From positions 1 to 13,442 of the forward strand of contig JAJZGN010000030.1 of NCBI GenBank assembly GCA_021798435.1: 13,442 nt of DNA, read 5' to 3'. Under the pieces are notes generated by a model that saw only the letters and a list, made by a program, of their open reading frames with translations, made no database searches and was not told the DNA's origin. The position numbers were made by a program, and so were the translations under genes. Of the stretch, positions 5,948-12,410 are shown piece after piece. Numbering within the stretch: the first letter of the stretch is position 1; each line of letters opens with the position of its first letter. This DNA is from a bacterium (lineage in GTDB: Bacteria > Chloroflexota > Dormibacteria > Aeolococcales > Bog-877).

Positions 5948-6814
5948 ATGGCCCGTCTCGTGCAGTCCCCCACGGTCGCGACCTTCTCCATCTGCGCGAC
6001 GGACGGGCGGGACTTCGGGGTGGCGGTCGCCTCCAAGTTCCTCGCCGTGGGCAGCGTGGTGCCGTGGGCGGGAGCCGGCATCGGGGCGCTGGCGACCCAG
6101 GCCATGGCCAACACCTCGTACGGCCCAAGAGGGATCCAGCTGCTCTCGGAGGGGGTGCCGGCCCAGGCCGTGGTGGAGCGGCTGACCGCTCCCGACCCGG
6201 ACCGGGACCACCGCCAGTTGGGGATCGTGGACCGGGACGGGGGCTCTGCGACCTACACCGGCAGCGCCTGCTTCGACTGGGCCGGGGGCCGCACCGCCCC
6301 CGGCTGCGCCTGCCAGGGCAACATCCTCTCCGGGCCGGAGGTGGCCGACGCGCTGCAGGACACCTTCCTCGCCAGCTCCGGCGACCTCTGCGACCGGCTG
6401 CTCGCGGCCCTCAGGGCCGGTGACGAGGCCGGCGGAGACCGCCGGGGAAGGGAGTCCGCCGCCCTCCTCGTGGTGCGGAAGGACAGCGGCTACGGCGGGT
6501 TGGACGATCGCATGATCGACCTTCGGGTGGATGACCACCCGGAGCCCGTCAGTGAGCTGCAGCGGCTGGCCCGGCTCTGGCGGGTGTATTTCGAGGAGAC
6601 CGACGAGGGCGCCCTGCTCCCGGTGGACGATGAGCTGGTCGGGCGCCTTCGGCTCGGCCTTCAGCGCCGCGGAATCCAGGTCAGAGCGGAGGACCGGGAT
6701 TCGGTGTTCGTCGCCCTGGAGGCCTGGGGGGGCATGGAGAACCTGGAGGAGCGCCTCAGGGGGCGGGACCGGCTGGACCCGGTGGTGCTGAGGATGTTGG
6801 AGGGCCAGCTCTAG
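5948..6814 (+). CDS. DUF1028 Ntn-hydrolase-fold protein with C-terminal extension
   Basis: This is a 288-aa protein. Residues 9-205 match the DUF1028 pattern: TFSICATDGRDFGVAVASKF near the start, then WAGAGIGALATQAMANTSYG, RQLGIVDRDG, YTGSACFDWAGG, CACQGNIL, and RESAALLVVRKDSGYGG followed by IDLRVDDH. DUF1028 proteins share the fold of N-terminal-nucleophile hydrolases; their reaction is not established in general. Residues about 210-288 (SELQRLARLWRVYF onward) are the acidic tail often annotated as a putative peptidoglycan-binding extension in this family. The start is ATG 5948, the first in frame after the divergent gene. No membrane segment or signal peptide is seen. Confidence 0.9.
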   Translation: MARLVQSPTVATFSICATDGRDFGVAVASKFLAVGSVVPWAGAGIGALATQAMANTSYGPRGIQLLSEGVPAQAVVERLTAPDPDRDHRQLGIVDRDGGSATYTGSACFDWAGGRTAPGCACQGNILSGPEVADALQDTFLASSGDLCDRLLAALRAGDEAGGDRRGRESAALLVVRKDSGYGGLDDRMIDLRVDDHPEPVSELQRLARLWRVYFEETDEGALLPVDDELVGRLRLGLQRRGIQVRAEDRDSVFVALEAWGGMENLEERLRGRDRLDPVVLRMLEGQL

Positions 6815-6940
6815 GGCCGGCGGCCCCCAGCAAACCGGGCGCGAGCGCAGACCAGGTGGCGGGTACCGGAGGGCGCTAGCGCGCTGGGCAGTCCCTGACC
6901 CCCCTCGTCAAGCCCTCCGGCCAGCGCTCAAGGCGCCAGC

Positions 6941-6956
6941 TCAGGGCATCCCCTGA
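6941..6956. terminator. hairpin between convergent genes
   Basis: TCAGGG (6941-6946) and CCCTGA (6951-6956) pair perfectly around a 4-nt loop. The site is about 125 bp past the DUF1028 stop and about 80 bp past the end of the oxidase operon. No T run follows on either strand, so termination is only a suggestion. Confidence 0.3.
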
Positions 6957-6976
6957 CCGGCCGCGGCCCAAGGGCG

Positions 6977-6994
6977 GGGCGGAATCAGCCGCCC
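6977..6994 (-). terminator. GC hairpin after the oxidase operon
   Basis: GGGCGG (6977-6982) pairs with CCGCCC (6989-6994) around a 6-nt loop. It lies about 45 nt beyond the last stop codon of the minus-strand oxidase operon. There is no T run, so termination is inferred from place and stability. Confidence 0.35.
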
Positions 6995-7038
6995 GCAGCC
7001 GGAGGGACGGGGCGCGTCCAACGCCGGGACCGGTGGCC

Positions 7039-8118
7039 TCAGCCCCCGGTGCCGGCGAGGTCGCGGTATCCCCAGCTGCCCTGCGGCGAGGGGAGCCCGG
7101 TCGGGCCCGAGGGGCTCCCCTCCCCTGTTCCCCAGCGCGCCGGGTCGCGTGCCACCAGGAGGGCGGGCACGAGCCGAATCCCGAAGGCGAATAGGAGCCA
7201 GCCGAAGAAGAGCGGGAGTCCCACCGACCAGATGTCCTTGGCCATGTAGAAGTGGAAGTCCTGGGCGTCGACGTACTGGAAGGCGGTCATCATCAGGCCC
7301 GCCACTCCGAACGCCAGGTTTACCACCACGAAGCCCTGGGCGGCGATCCTCCCCCGCTCCATCCGGAGCCGGTCCAGCGGAGTCAGGTGGCCTGGCGGAG
7401 CTGGCAGCGGCCGCCATCCCCGCCAGAGGCCGAGGAGCATCACCGCCCAGAACACCGCCCCCACGGTGAAGACCAGGGTTCCGAAGGCCACCAGGTCCTG
7501 CTGGACCGCCGGCGGCGACCCCTCGGTTCCGGCATACACCCCCTGGTTGAGCACCAGCCCACCCCCGGTGAGCAGCGAGGCGCCCACCACCAGCGGCACC
7601 ACGACCGGGGTCCAGCTCATGCGGCGGGGCCTGGCCTCGTAGAGCCCACCCAAGGCGCCGACCGTCTTCCAGTAGAAGATCGACCCGATGGCCCAAAGCG
7701 CCCAGGGGGGGAGGATGGCCGGCAGCCAGTCCACCTCGAGGTTGAAGTGAAAGTCGTAGCCGTCCCAGGCCCGCAGAATCACCATCACCCCCCACACCAG
7801 CATGGTGTAGACGAGCAGGTAGGCCGCCGACCCCATCACCAGCTCGAACCGCTTGGCGGCCAGCCGCTCGAGCCCCCCGTCCGGCCCCTGAAGCCAACCA
7901 GCAATCCTCCAGTAGAGGGGGACCACCAGGATCAGCAGGATGACCACCGGGGTCAGCCAGGGCAGGAAGTCCATGAGCAGGTTGAAGTGGAATACGTAGG
8001 GGTTGAGGGCCTTGAGCAGGACCATCAGCCCCCACACCACGACCAAGAAGACCAGCGCCACCGCGAGAGCGGCGGTGACCACCTCGAACCGGCGGCGGAG
8101 GAAGCTCTCCCAGCTCAC
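7039..8118 (-). CDS. multi-helix membrane protein with four two-helix repeats, oxidase operon
   Basis: This is a 359-aa protein of unknown family, with about eight hydrophobic helices arranged as four pairs. Three loops between paired helices carry FHF then Asp seven residues after the first Phe: F43-H44-F45...D50, F123-H124-F125...D130, F288-H289-F290...D295. The third pair keeps only the Asp (D208; SPPAVQQD, where Pro202 takes the His position). Asp spacings are 80, 78 and 87 residues, so the whole protein is a repeat of about 80. A WG[LV]MV helix end precedes the first two loops. The tail (325-359) is Gly/Pro/Ser rich. The start is GTG 8118, with a poor ribosome site. It is last in the oxidase operon, 31 nt after the 95-aa gene. 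A haem, metal or quinone role for the histidines, or an oxidase subunit or assembly role, is inference only. Confidence 0.85.
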   Translation of the reverse strand: MSWESFLRRRFEVVTAALAVALVFLVVVWGLMVLLKALNPYVFHFNLLMDFLPWLTPVVILLILVVPLYWRIAGWLQGPDGGLERLAAKRFELVMGSAAYLLVYTMLVWGVMVILRAWDGYDFHFNLEVDWLPAILPPWALWAIGSIFYWKTVGALGGLYEARPRRMSWTPVVVPLVVGASLLTGGGLVLNQGVYAGTEGSPPAVQQDLVAFGTLVFTVGAVFWAVMLLGLWRGWRPLPAPPGHLTPLDRLRMERGRIAAQGFVVVNLAFGVAGLMMTAFQYVDAQDFHFYMAKDIWSVGLPLFFGWLLFAFGIRLVPALLVARDPARWGTGEGSPSGPTGLPSPQGSWGYRDLAGTGG

Positions 8119-8149
8119 AGGAAGGCCATGTTACGGGTTGGCGCGCCGC

Positions 8150-8437
8150 TCACAGGGCCCGAAAGATGATGGCGAAGCCGATGAAGAGCAGGACCGCGGA
8201 GGTGATGGCGAGACAGCCGAAGTCGAAGCTGATCAGGAGCCGGAAGCGAGTGCGCATCTCCCCCACCTGGGCGGAGCGGTAGGGCGCGCCGGCCTCGCCG
8301 TCCGCCCGCTCCGGGGAGGTGGGCTGTCCCCAGATGCTGCGCAGGGTGAGGGCCGCCCCGAAGGCCATGAGAAACCCCACGCCGAGCACCAGGAGCCCCA
8401 GCCCGAAGCTGCCCCCGGAAGCGACCGCCGCGGTCAC
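8150..8437 (-). CDS. 95-aa two-helix membrane protein, oxidase operon
   Basis: Helices are at about residues 11-32 (FGLGLLVLGVGFLMAFGAAL onward) and 68-92 (LLISFDFGCLAITSAVLLF onward). They are joined by a polar loop of about 35 residues. No family is recognised. The start is GTG 8437, since no other start codon lies in frame after the preceding stop at 8471. The ribosome site is weak. A 7-codon ATG frame (8457-8434) ends in a TGA overlapping this GTG and might feed ribosomes to it. Its place between the subunit-IV-like gene and the repeat protein suggests an accessory oxidase subunit. Confidence 0.7.
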   Translation of the reverse strand: MTAAVASGGSFGLGLLVLGVGFLMAFGAALTLRSIWGQPTSPERADGEAGAPYRSAQVGEMRTRFRLLISFDFGCLAITSAVLLFIGFAIIFRAL

Positions 8438-8470
8438 CGGTCGGGCCGCCCCGCCATTCTCCGCCCAAGG

Positions 8471-8683
8471 TCAGGAGAGGGAGCGGTAGTCGCGACGCGC
8501 GTCCCGTATCCAGCCGCCCAGCGCCACCACCAGGATGATGAGGCCGATCACCACCACCACCACCTTGGTGATCACCCCGATGAGGCTCATCGCCACGCCG
8601 ACGGCCAGCAGAACCGGCCAGAAGCTGGGCCCGGGAAGGTGCTCCGTCTCCTCTCCGGGCTCCTCCTCGTGAGACTCAGCCAT
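8471..8683 (-). CDS. cytochrome c oxidase subunit IV-like small membrane protein
   Basis: This 70-aa protein has an acidic N-terminus (EEEPGEETEH), the motif LPGPSFWP at residues 16-23, and two helices (about 21-38 and 41-58). It ends in a basic-acidic tail GWIRDARRDY. LP.PS..P followed by two closely packed helices is the pattern of small bacterial oxidase subunit IV proteins found beside ctaC/ctaD in actinobacteria and Chloroflexi. Such subunits stabilise the aa3-type complex; they are not catalytic. ATG 8683 overlaps the end of the 40-aa gene by 8 nt, so translation is probably coupled. Confidence 0.72.
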   Translation of the reverse strand: MAESHEEEPGEETEHLPGPSFWPVLLAVGVAMSLIGVITKVVVVVIGLIILVVALGGWIRDARRDYRSLS

Positions 8684-8798
8684 GGGCCGAGGCCAGGTAG
8701 AGGGCCGCCCAGATGAAGGCCACGCAGAGCATCAGGAACGCCAGCAGGGTGAGGATCACCCCGAAGCGCATGTTGCCGCCGGCAGATCGTCGCTGCAT
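8676..8798 (-). CDS. 40-aa single-helix membrane protein, oxidase operon
   Basis: This is a tiny gene easily missed by annotation. The protein begins MQRRSAGGNMRFG, has one hydrophobic helix at about residues 13-37 and ends ASAHG. Basic residues before the helix predict an inside N-terminus. GAGGAG (8803-8808) lies 4 nt before the ATG, a strong ribosome site. The ATG overlaps the ctaA stop as TGATG, and its own stop overlaps the next gene by 8 nt. This close packing argues for a real gene. Single-helix peptides are known in other haem-copper oxidases (e.g. subunit IIa of ba3), so a small oxidase subunit is likely but not shown. Confidence 0.72.
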   Translation of the reverse strand: MQRRSAGGNMRFGVILTLLAFLMLCVAFIWAALYLASAHG

Positions 8799-9799
8799 CA
8801 ACTCTCCTCAGTCGACGGGGTGGGTCCCATCTTACGGCGCAGTCCACCCCCCTCCCCCGCCGACGTCCGGGCCGGCTGGCCGGTCTGGTGGGCCGAGTCG
8901 GCCGCGGTGAGCCATCCCAGGGTCACGAGGACCACCACCGCCACCCAGATGCCGGCGGCCAGGGCGAGGTGCAGGTCCTGCAGGGCCTCCGGGGCGCCGG
9001 TGGTGGCAACCAGTCCTCCAACGGCGATCTGGGCCACCAGGAGGACGGCGACCAGGTCAGCGGCTAGCCGGGCTCCGGGGACCCGACGCCAGCGCCGTGC
9101 CGCCCGCATCGCCAGCAGCCCCAGCAGCACCGAGGCCACCAGCACCATCAGCCGGTGCGAGTACTGGATGGTGATGAGTGGCGCCGGAACCCCGCCGGAG
9201 GCGGTGCAGAACGGCCAGGAGGGGCAGGCGTAGCTGGCTCCGCCGTCCACCACCAGGGAGCCCGAGAGCAGCAGCACGAAGGTCACCCCCAGCGTCCACC
9301 AGCCCAGGGGGTGGAGCCGGCGGCCTCCGGCTGGGCGCAGCGCCACCAGGGAGGTGACCGCCGTTACCCAGGTGACCGCCAGCACCAGAAGGCCCATGAG
9401 AAGGTGCAGGGCCACCGTGACGGGAGCGTTGTGGGTCACCACGGTCACCGCGCCCAGCACGATCTGGATGGCGATCACCACCACCGCCGCCAGCGCCGGG
9501 TACAGGACGGTGCGCTGGCGGCGGGCCCAGCGCCAGGCGGAGGCCGCGGTGAGCAGCACCAGCACGGTCACCAGCGTCACCACATAGCGATGGGACTGCT
9601 CCAGCAGGGCATGGAAGTGATCGATGGGGCCCAGCTGGCCATAGCAGAGCGGCCACCCGGGGCAGCCCATCCCGGACTCCGTCACCCTCACGGTGCTGCC
9701 GAGGACGATCAGGAAGTAGGTGACCACCGCGGTGGCCAGAGCCAGCGCGGGAAGCACCCGGCGACGCCCCAGGGGGGCCGCCGGACCGGGGGAGGTCAC
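8798..9799 (-). CDS. ctaA: haem A synthase (CtaA/Cox15)
   Basis: This 333-aa, eight-helix membrane enzyme oxidises the C8 methyl of haem O to give haem A for the oxidase encoded upstream. The two homologous halves each hold two conserved histidines: His70 (EQSHRY) and His132 in the first, His215 (YSHRL) and His277 (LHLA) in the second. Glu67 in EQSHR is the catalytically important acid. Cys pairs lie in both extracellular loops: CPGWPLC (46-52) and CPSWPFC (192-198). STVRVTESGMGCPGWP is a family signature. GTG 9799 overlaps the ctaD stop by 4 nt (GTGA), so translation is coupled. The last 30 residues are a polar tail. No haem O synthase (ctaB) is nearby. Confidence 0.95.
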   Translation of the reverse strand: MTSPGPAAPLGRRRVLPALALATAVVTYFLIVLGSTVRVTESGMGCPGWPLCYGQLGPIDHFHALLEQSHRYVVTLVTVLVLLTAASAWRWARRQRTVLYPALAAVVVIAIQIVLGAVTVVTHNAPVTVALHLLMGLLVLAVTWVTAVTSLVALRPAGGRRLHPLGWWTLGVTFVLLLSGSLVVDGGASYACPSWPFCTASGGVPAPLITIQYSHRLMVLVASVLLGLLAMRAARRWRRVPGARLAADLVAVLLVAQIAVGGLVATTGAPEALQDLHLALAAGIWVAVVVLVTLGWLTAADSAHQTGQPARTSAGEGGGLRRKMGPTPSTEES

Positions 9800-11454
9800 G
9801 GCAGAACGGTGCCCGGTGGGTTGATCTCCTGGCCAGCCAGCCGCCAGTCGCGGAGGGGGCGGTTGCTCTCCACCTCAGGGATCTGGCGGTCGAAGTTGTG
9901 GGGCGGGGGTGGGGAGGTGGTGTACCACTCCAGGGTGTTGCCCTCCCAGGGATCGTTGACCGCGGTCTTGGGACCGTGGAGTGAGATGGCGGCGTTGTAC
10001 AGGAAGATAAGAATCGCCACGGCGATCACGTAGGAGCCAATGGTCTCCAGGAGATTCAGCGGCCCCCAACCGGAGGCCGCCGAGTAGGTGGCGATCCGGC
10101 GCGGCATGCCCATGATGCCGAGGAAGTGCATGGGCATGAAGGTGAGGTTGAAGCCGATCAGGAGCAGCCAGAAGTGCCACTTCCCCAGCCTCTCGTTGAG
10201 GTAGCGCCCGAACATCTTGGGCCACCAGTAGTAGAGGGCGGCGAAGAGGGCGAAGAGCGAGCCACCCACCAGGACGTAGTGGATGTGGGCCACCACCCAG
10301 TAGGTGCCGTTGAGCTCGTAGTCGATCCCCAGCGAGCTGAGGAAGACCCCGTCCAGCCCCCCGATGAGGAACATGAGGAGGAAGCCCACGGCGAAGAGCA
10401 TCGCCGCGGTGTAGCGGATCGAGCCGCCCCAGAGCGTGCCCAGCCAGTTGAAGATCTTGACCCCCGTGGGGACCGCGATCACCATCGTGGCGGCCATGAA
10501 GAAGATCTGGACCGGAAGGGGCAGGCCCACGGTGAACATGTGGTGGGCGAAGACCATGAACCCCAGGACTCCGATCGCCGCCATCGACATGGCCATCGCC
10601 CGATAGCCGAAGATCGGCTTGCGGGTGAAGACGGGGAGTATCTCGGAGATAACTCCGAACCCCGGCAGGACCATGATGTACACCGCGGGGTGGGAGTAGA
10701 ACCAGAAGATCAGCTGGTAGAGGATCACGTTCCCCCCGTGGCTGGGGTTGAAGAAGTTGGTCCCCAGCTGGCGGTCCAGAAGGACCATCGCCAGGGCCGC
10801 CGCCAGGAACGGTGACGCCAGCAGCACCAGAGCGGAAGTCACCTCCATGGCCCAGACGAACAGAGGCAGCCGGAACCAGGTCATGCCCGGGGCGCGCATC
10901 CGGTGGATGGTGACCAGGAAGTTGACCGCTCCCATCACCGAGGCGATCCCCACGATGTGCAGCCCGAGGATCCAGAGGTCCTGGCCCACCTGGGGCGAGT
11001 AGAGCTTCTCGGCCAGAGGCACGTACCCGGTCCAGCCGTCGGCGGCGCTGCCACCGAAGAAGAAGCCGCTGTACATGACCAGCCCCCCGAGCGGGATCAG
11101 CCAGTAGGCGAAGGCGTTGATTCGCGGGAAGGCCATGTCCTTGGCCCCCAGCATCAGGGGCAGCATGTAGTTGCCGAAGGCGCTCCAGACCGGGACCACG
11201 AACAGGAAGATCATCGTGGTCCCGTGCATGGTGAACAGCTGGTTGTACTGGGAGGCGGTCAGCAGGTCACCGTTGGGCTGAGCCAGCTGGGTGCGGATGA
11301 GGAGCGCCATCAGGCCGCCCACCAGGAAGAAGAAGAAGGTGGTGTACAGGTAGAGCAGCCCGATCCGCTTGTGGTCGGTGGTGGTGATCCAGTCCCACAC
11401 CCCCTGATAGCGGCGGGAAGCGGGGCGGCTGAGCGGCAGGTCGATTGCGGCCAT
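9796..11454 (-). CDS. ctaD: cytochrome c oxidase subunit I, type A2 haem-copper oxidase
   Basis: This 552-aa catalytic subunit reduces oxygen to water and pumps protons across the membrane. Low-spin haem ligands are His77 (TMHGTTMIF) and His392. His390 of AHIHYVLVGG binds the high-spin haem. CuB ligands are His255, His304 and His305 (AHHMFTVG), and Tyr259 is the cross-linked tyrosine. Residues 253-259 read YSHPAVY, not GHPEVY, so the helix VI glutamate is absent; the YS pair defines type A2. Lys333 of the K channel (PTGVKIFNW) and the Asp of AKDMAFPR (Asp106) remain. ATG 11454 follows a GGGAG-containing site, 16 nt after the ctaC stop. Length is normal, with no fused subunit III. Confidence 0.97.
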   Translation of the reverse strand: MAAIDLPLSRPASRRYQGVWDWITTTDHKRIGLLYLYTTFFFFLVGGLMALLIRTQLAQPNGDLLTASQYNQLFTMHGTTMIFLFVVPVWSAFGNYMLPLMLGAKDMAFPRINAFAYWLIPLGGLVMYSGFFFGGSAADGWTGYVPLAEKLYSPQVGQDLWILGLHIVGIASVMGAVNFLVTIHRMRAPGMTWFRLPLFVWAMEVTSALVLLASPFLAAALAMVLLDRQLGTNFFNPSHGGNVILYQLIFWFYSHPAVYIMVLPGFGVISEILPVFTRKPIFGYRAMAMSMAAIGVLGFMVFAHHMFTVGLPLPVQIFFMAATMVIAVPTGVKIFNWLGTLWGGSIRYTAAMLFAVGFLLMFLIGGLDGVFLSSLGIDYELNGTYWVVAHIHYVLVGGSLFALFAALYYWWPKMFGRYLNERLGKWHFWLLLIGFNLTFMPMHFLGIMGMPRRIATYSAASGWGPLNLLETIGSYVIAVAILIFLYNAAISLHGPKTAVNDPWEGNTLEWYTTSPPPPHNFDRQIPEVESNRPLRDWRLAGQEINPPGTVLP

Positions 11455-11470
11455 GGTTAGCTCGACTCCC

Positions 11471-12223
11471 TCAGGCTGGTGGCGCCGGCAGGTGCTGCAG
11501 GTAGGTCTGGTACTGGGACATGGACACCACCTTTACGGTGATCAGCATCTGGTCGTGGCCCAGGCCGCAGAACTCGTAGCACTGGCCGCCGAACGTGCCC
11601 GTGCGGTTGGCCTCGATGAAGGCGTGATTGACGATCCCGGGCAGGGCATCGATCTTGGCCCCCAGGTTGGGCACCCAGAAGCCGTGGATCACGTCGAGGG
11701 ATTCCGTGGTGAGCTCGATCGGGGTGTTGACCGGCACCACCAGGGTGCGCAGCGAGCTCTTGCCCCCCGGGTAGTCGAAGGTCCAGTAGAACTGCCTGCC
11801 GATCACCCGGATGTGAATCTCCTGGCGGGCGGCGGCACTGGCCGGGCTGGGCCCGTGGCGGAGATACCCCACGTTGACCACGTTGAGAACAAACAGAGCG
11901 CCCAGCAGCACCAGCGGCCCGATGGTCCAAGCCAGTTCCAGGCGATTGTGCCCGTGGATCTGGCGGGGCATCTCGTCGGGGTCGCGGCGGCGGAAGCGGA
12001 TGGCGGCATACAGGATGGCGCCCCCGACCCCGATCAGGATCACGCTGGAGCAGGCCACGAAGACCCAGAAGAGCATGTCGATGGTGTCCACCGAAGGACC
12101 CCCACCGTTGAGGAAGTTGGTGTTGCCGGCCAGAACGGGGACCGGAGCGGCGACCACCGCCAGCGCCACCACCCCGAGTGCGCACGCCGCCTTGCCCAGC
12201 CGGACGGCACGAACCAAGCTCAA
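11471..12223 (-). CDS. ctaC: cytochrome c oxidase subunit II (CuA)
   Basis: This 250-aa subunit takes electrons from cytochrome c through the dinuclear CuA centre. A hydrophobic signal segment (about 12-32) comes first, then two membrane helices (about 49-75 and 97-119) and the periplasmic cupredoxin domain. CuA ligands are His180 in DVIHGFWVPNL and the motif GGQCYEFCGLGHDQM (Cys215, Glu217, Cys219, His223, Met226). The RQFYWTFDYPGG block (143-154) is typical. There is no fused cytochrome c domain. The start is TTG 12223, favoured by GGAGG five bases upstream. It is the first gene of the seven-gene oxidase operon and has its own promoter at about 12289-12318. Confidence 0.95.
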   Translation of the reverse strand: MSLVRAVRLGKAACALGVVALAVVAAPVPVLAGNTNFLNGGGPSVDTIDMLFWVFVACSSVILIGVGGAILYAAIRFRRRDPDEMPRQIHGHNRLELAWTIGPLVLLGALFVLNVVNVGYLRHGPSPASAAARQEIHIRVIGRQFYWTFDYPGGKSSLRTLVVPVNTPIELTTESLDVIHGFWVPNLGAKIDALPGIVNHAFIEANRTGTFGGQCYEFCGLGHDQMLITVKVVSMSQYQTYLQHLPAPPA

Positions 12224-12288
12224 CCTCTCCTCCTGCCGGCACCTCGCAGCGGCGTATCAGCCCGGGTGGCGACCGCCGATAGGCAGGC

Positions 12289-12318
12289 AGTATGCCCGCC
12301 GTCCGATCTCACTGTCAA
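12289..12318 (-). promoter_or_regulatory. promoter of the oxidase operon
   Basis: On the minus strand, TTGACA (12318-12313) is followed by 18 nt and CATACT (12294-12289). The leader to the ctaC start would be about 60 nt. The -35 is perfect and the -10 matches TATAAT at four of six bases. This is the only good promoter seen before the seven oxidase genes. Confidence 0.6.
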
Positions 12319-12365
12319 ACCGCGGCACCGTCCCCGGCGGTGTCAGGACCGAGCTGGCCGGGGCT

Positions 12366-12371
12366 TAAGAT
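12366..12371 (+). promoter_or_regulatory. possible -10 box of the aconitase gene
   Basis: TAAGAT lies about 40 nt before the ATG. A weak -35-like TGTCAG (12341-12346) sits at an overlong 19 nt spacing. A 7-bp inverted repeat, CCCCGGC (12332-12338) with GCCGGGG (12357-12363), covers the region between them and could be a regulator site. Confidence 0.35.
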
Positions 12372-12410
12372 TGGGGCCTGGAGCGGACAGCGGACTGCGG
12401 GGGAGATCGC

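Noticed and set aside
5927..6538. Upstream extension of the PIG-L deacetylase frame to 6538
   Set aside because: It is the antisense of the DUF1028 gene. The deacetylase family begins near the AHPDD block, and ATG 5926 has a fitting ribosome site.
6941..8035. 364-codon minus frame overlapping the repeat membrane protein
   Set aside because: It is a shadow frame with Gly/Arg/Pro-rich content; the other frame has clean helices and the FHF repeats.
7252..8169. 305-codon plus frame rich in His, Gln and Glu, and similar ones at 9155-10033, 10126-10815 and 10903-11460
   Set aside because: These are antisense shadows of hydrophobic membrane genes. Codons for Leu, Val and Trp read in reverse give His/Gln/Glu/Asp-rich peptides.
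8115..8468. 117-codon minus frame across the 95-aa gene
   Set aside because: It is Gly/Arg-rich without helices, whereas the overlapping frame 8150-8437 gives two well-formed membrane helices.
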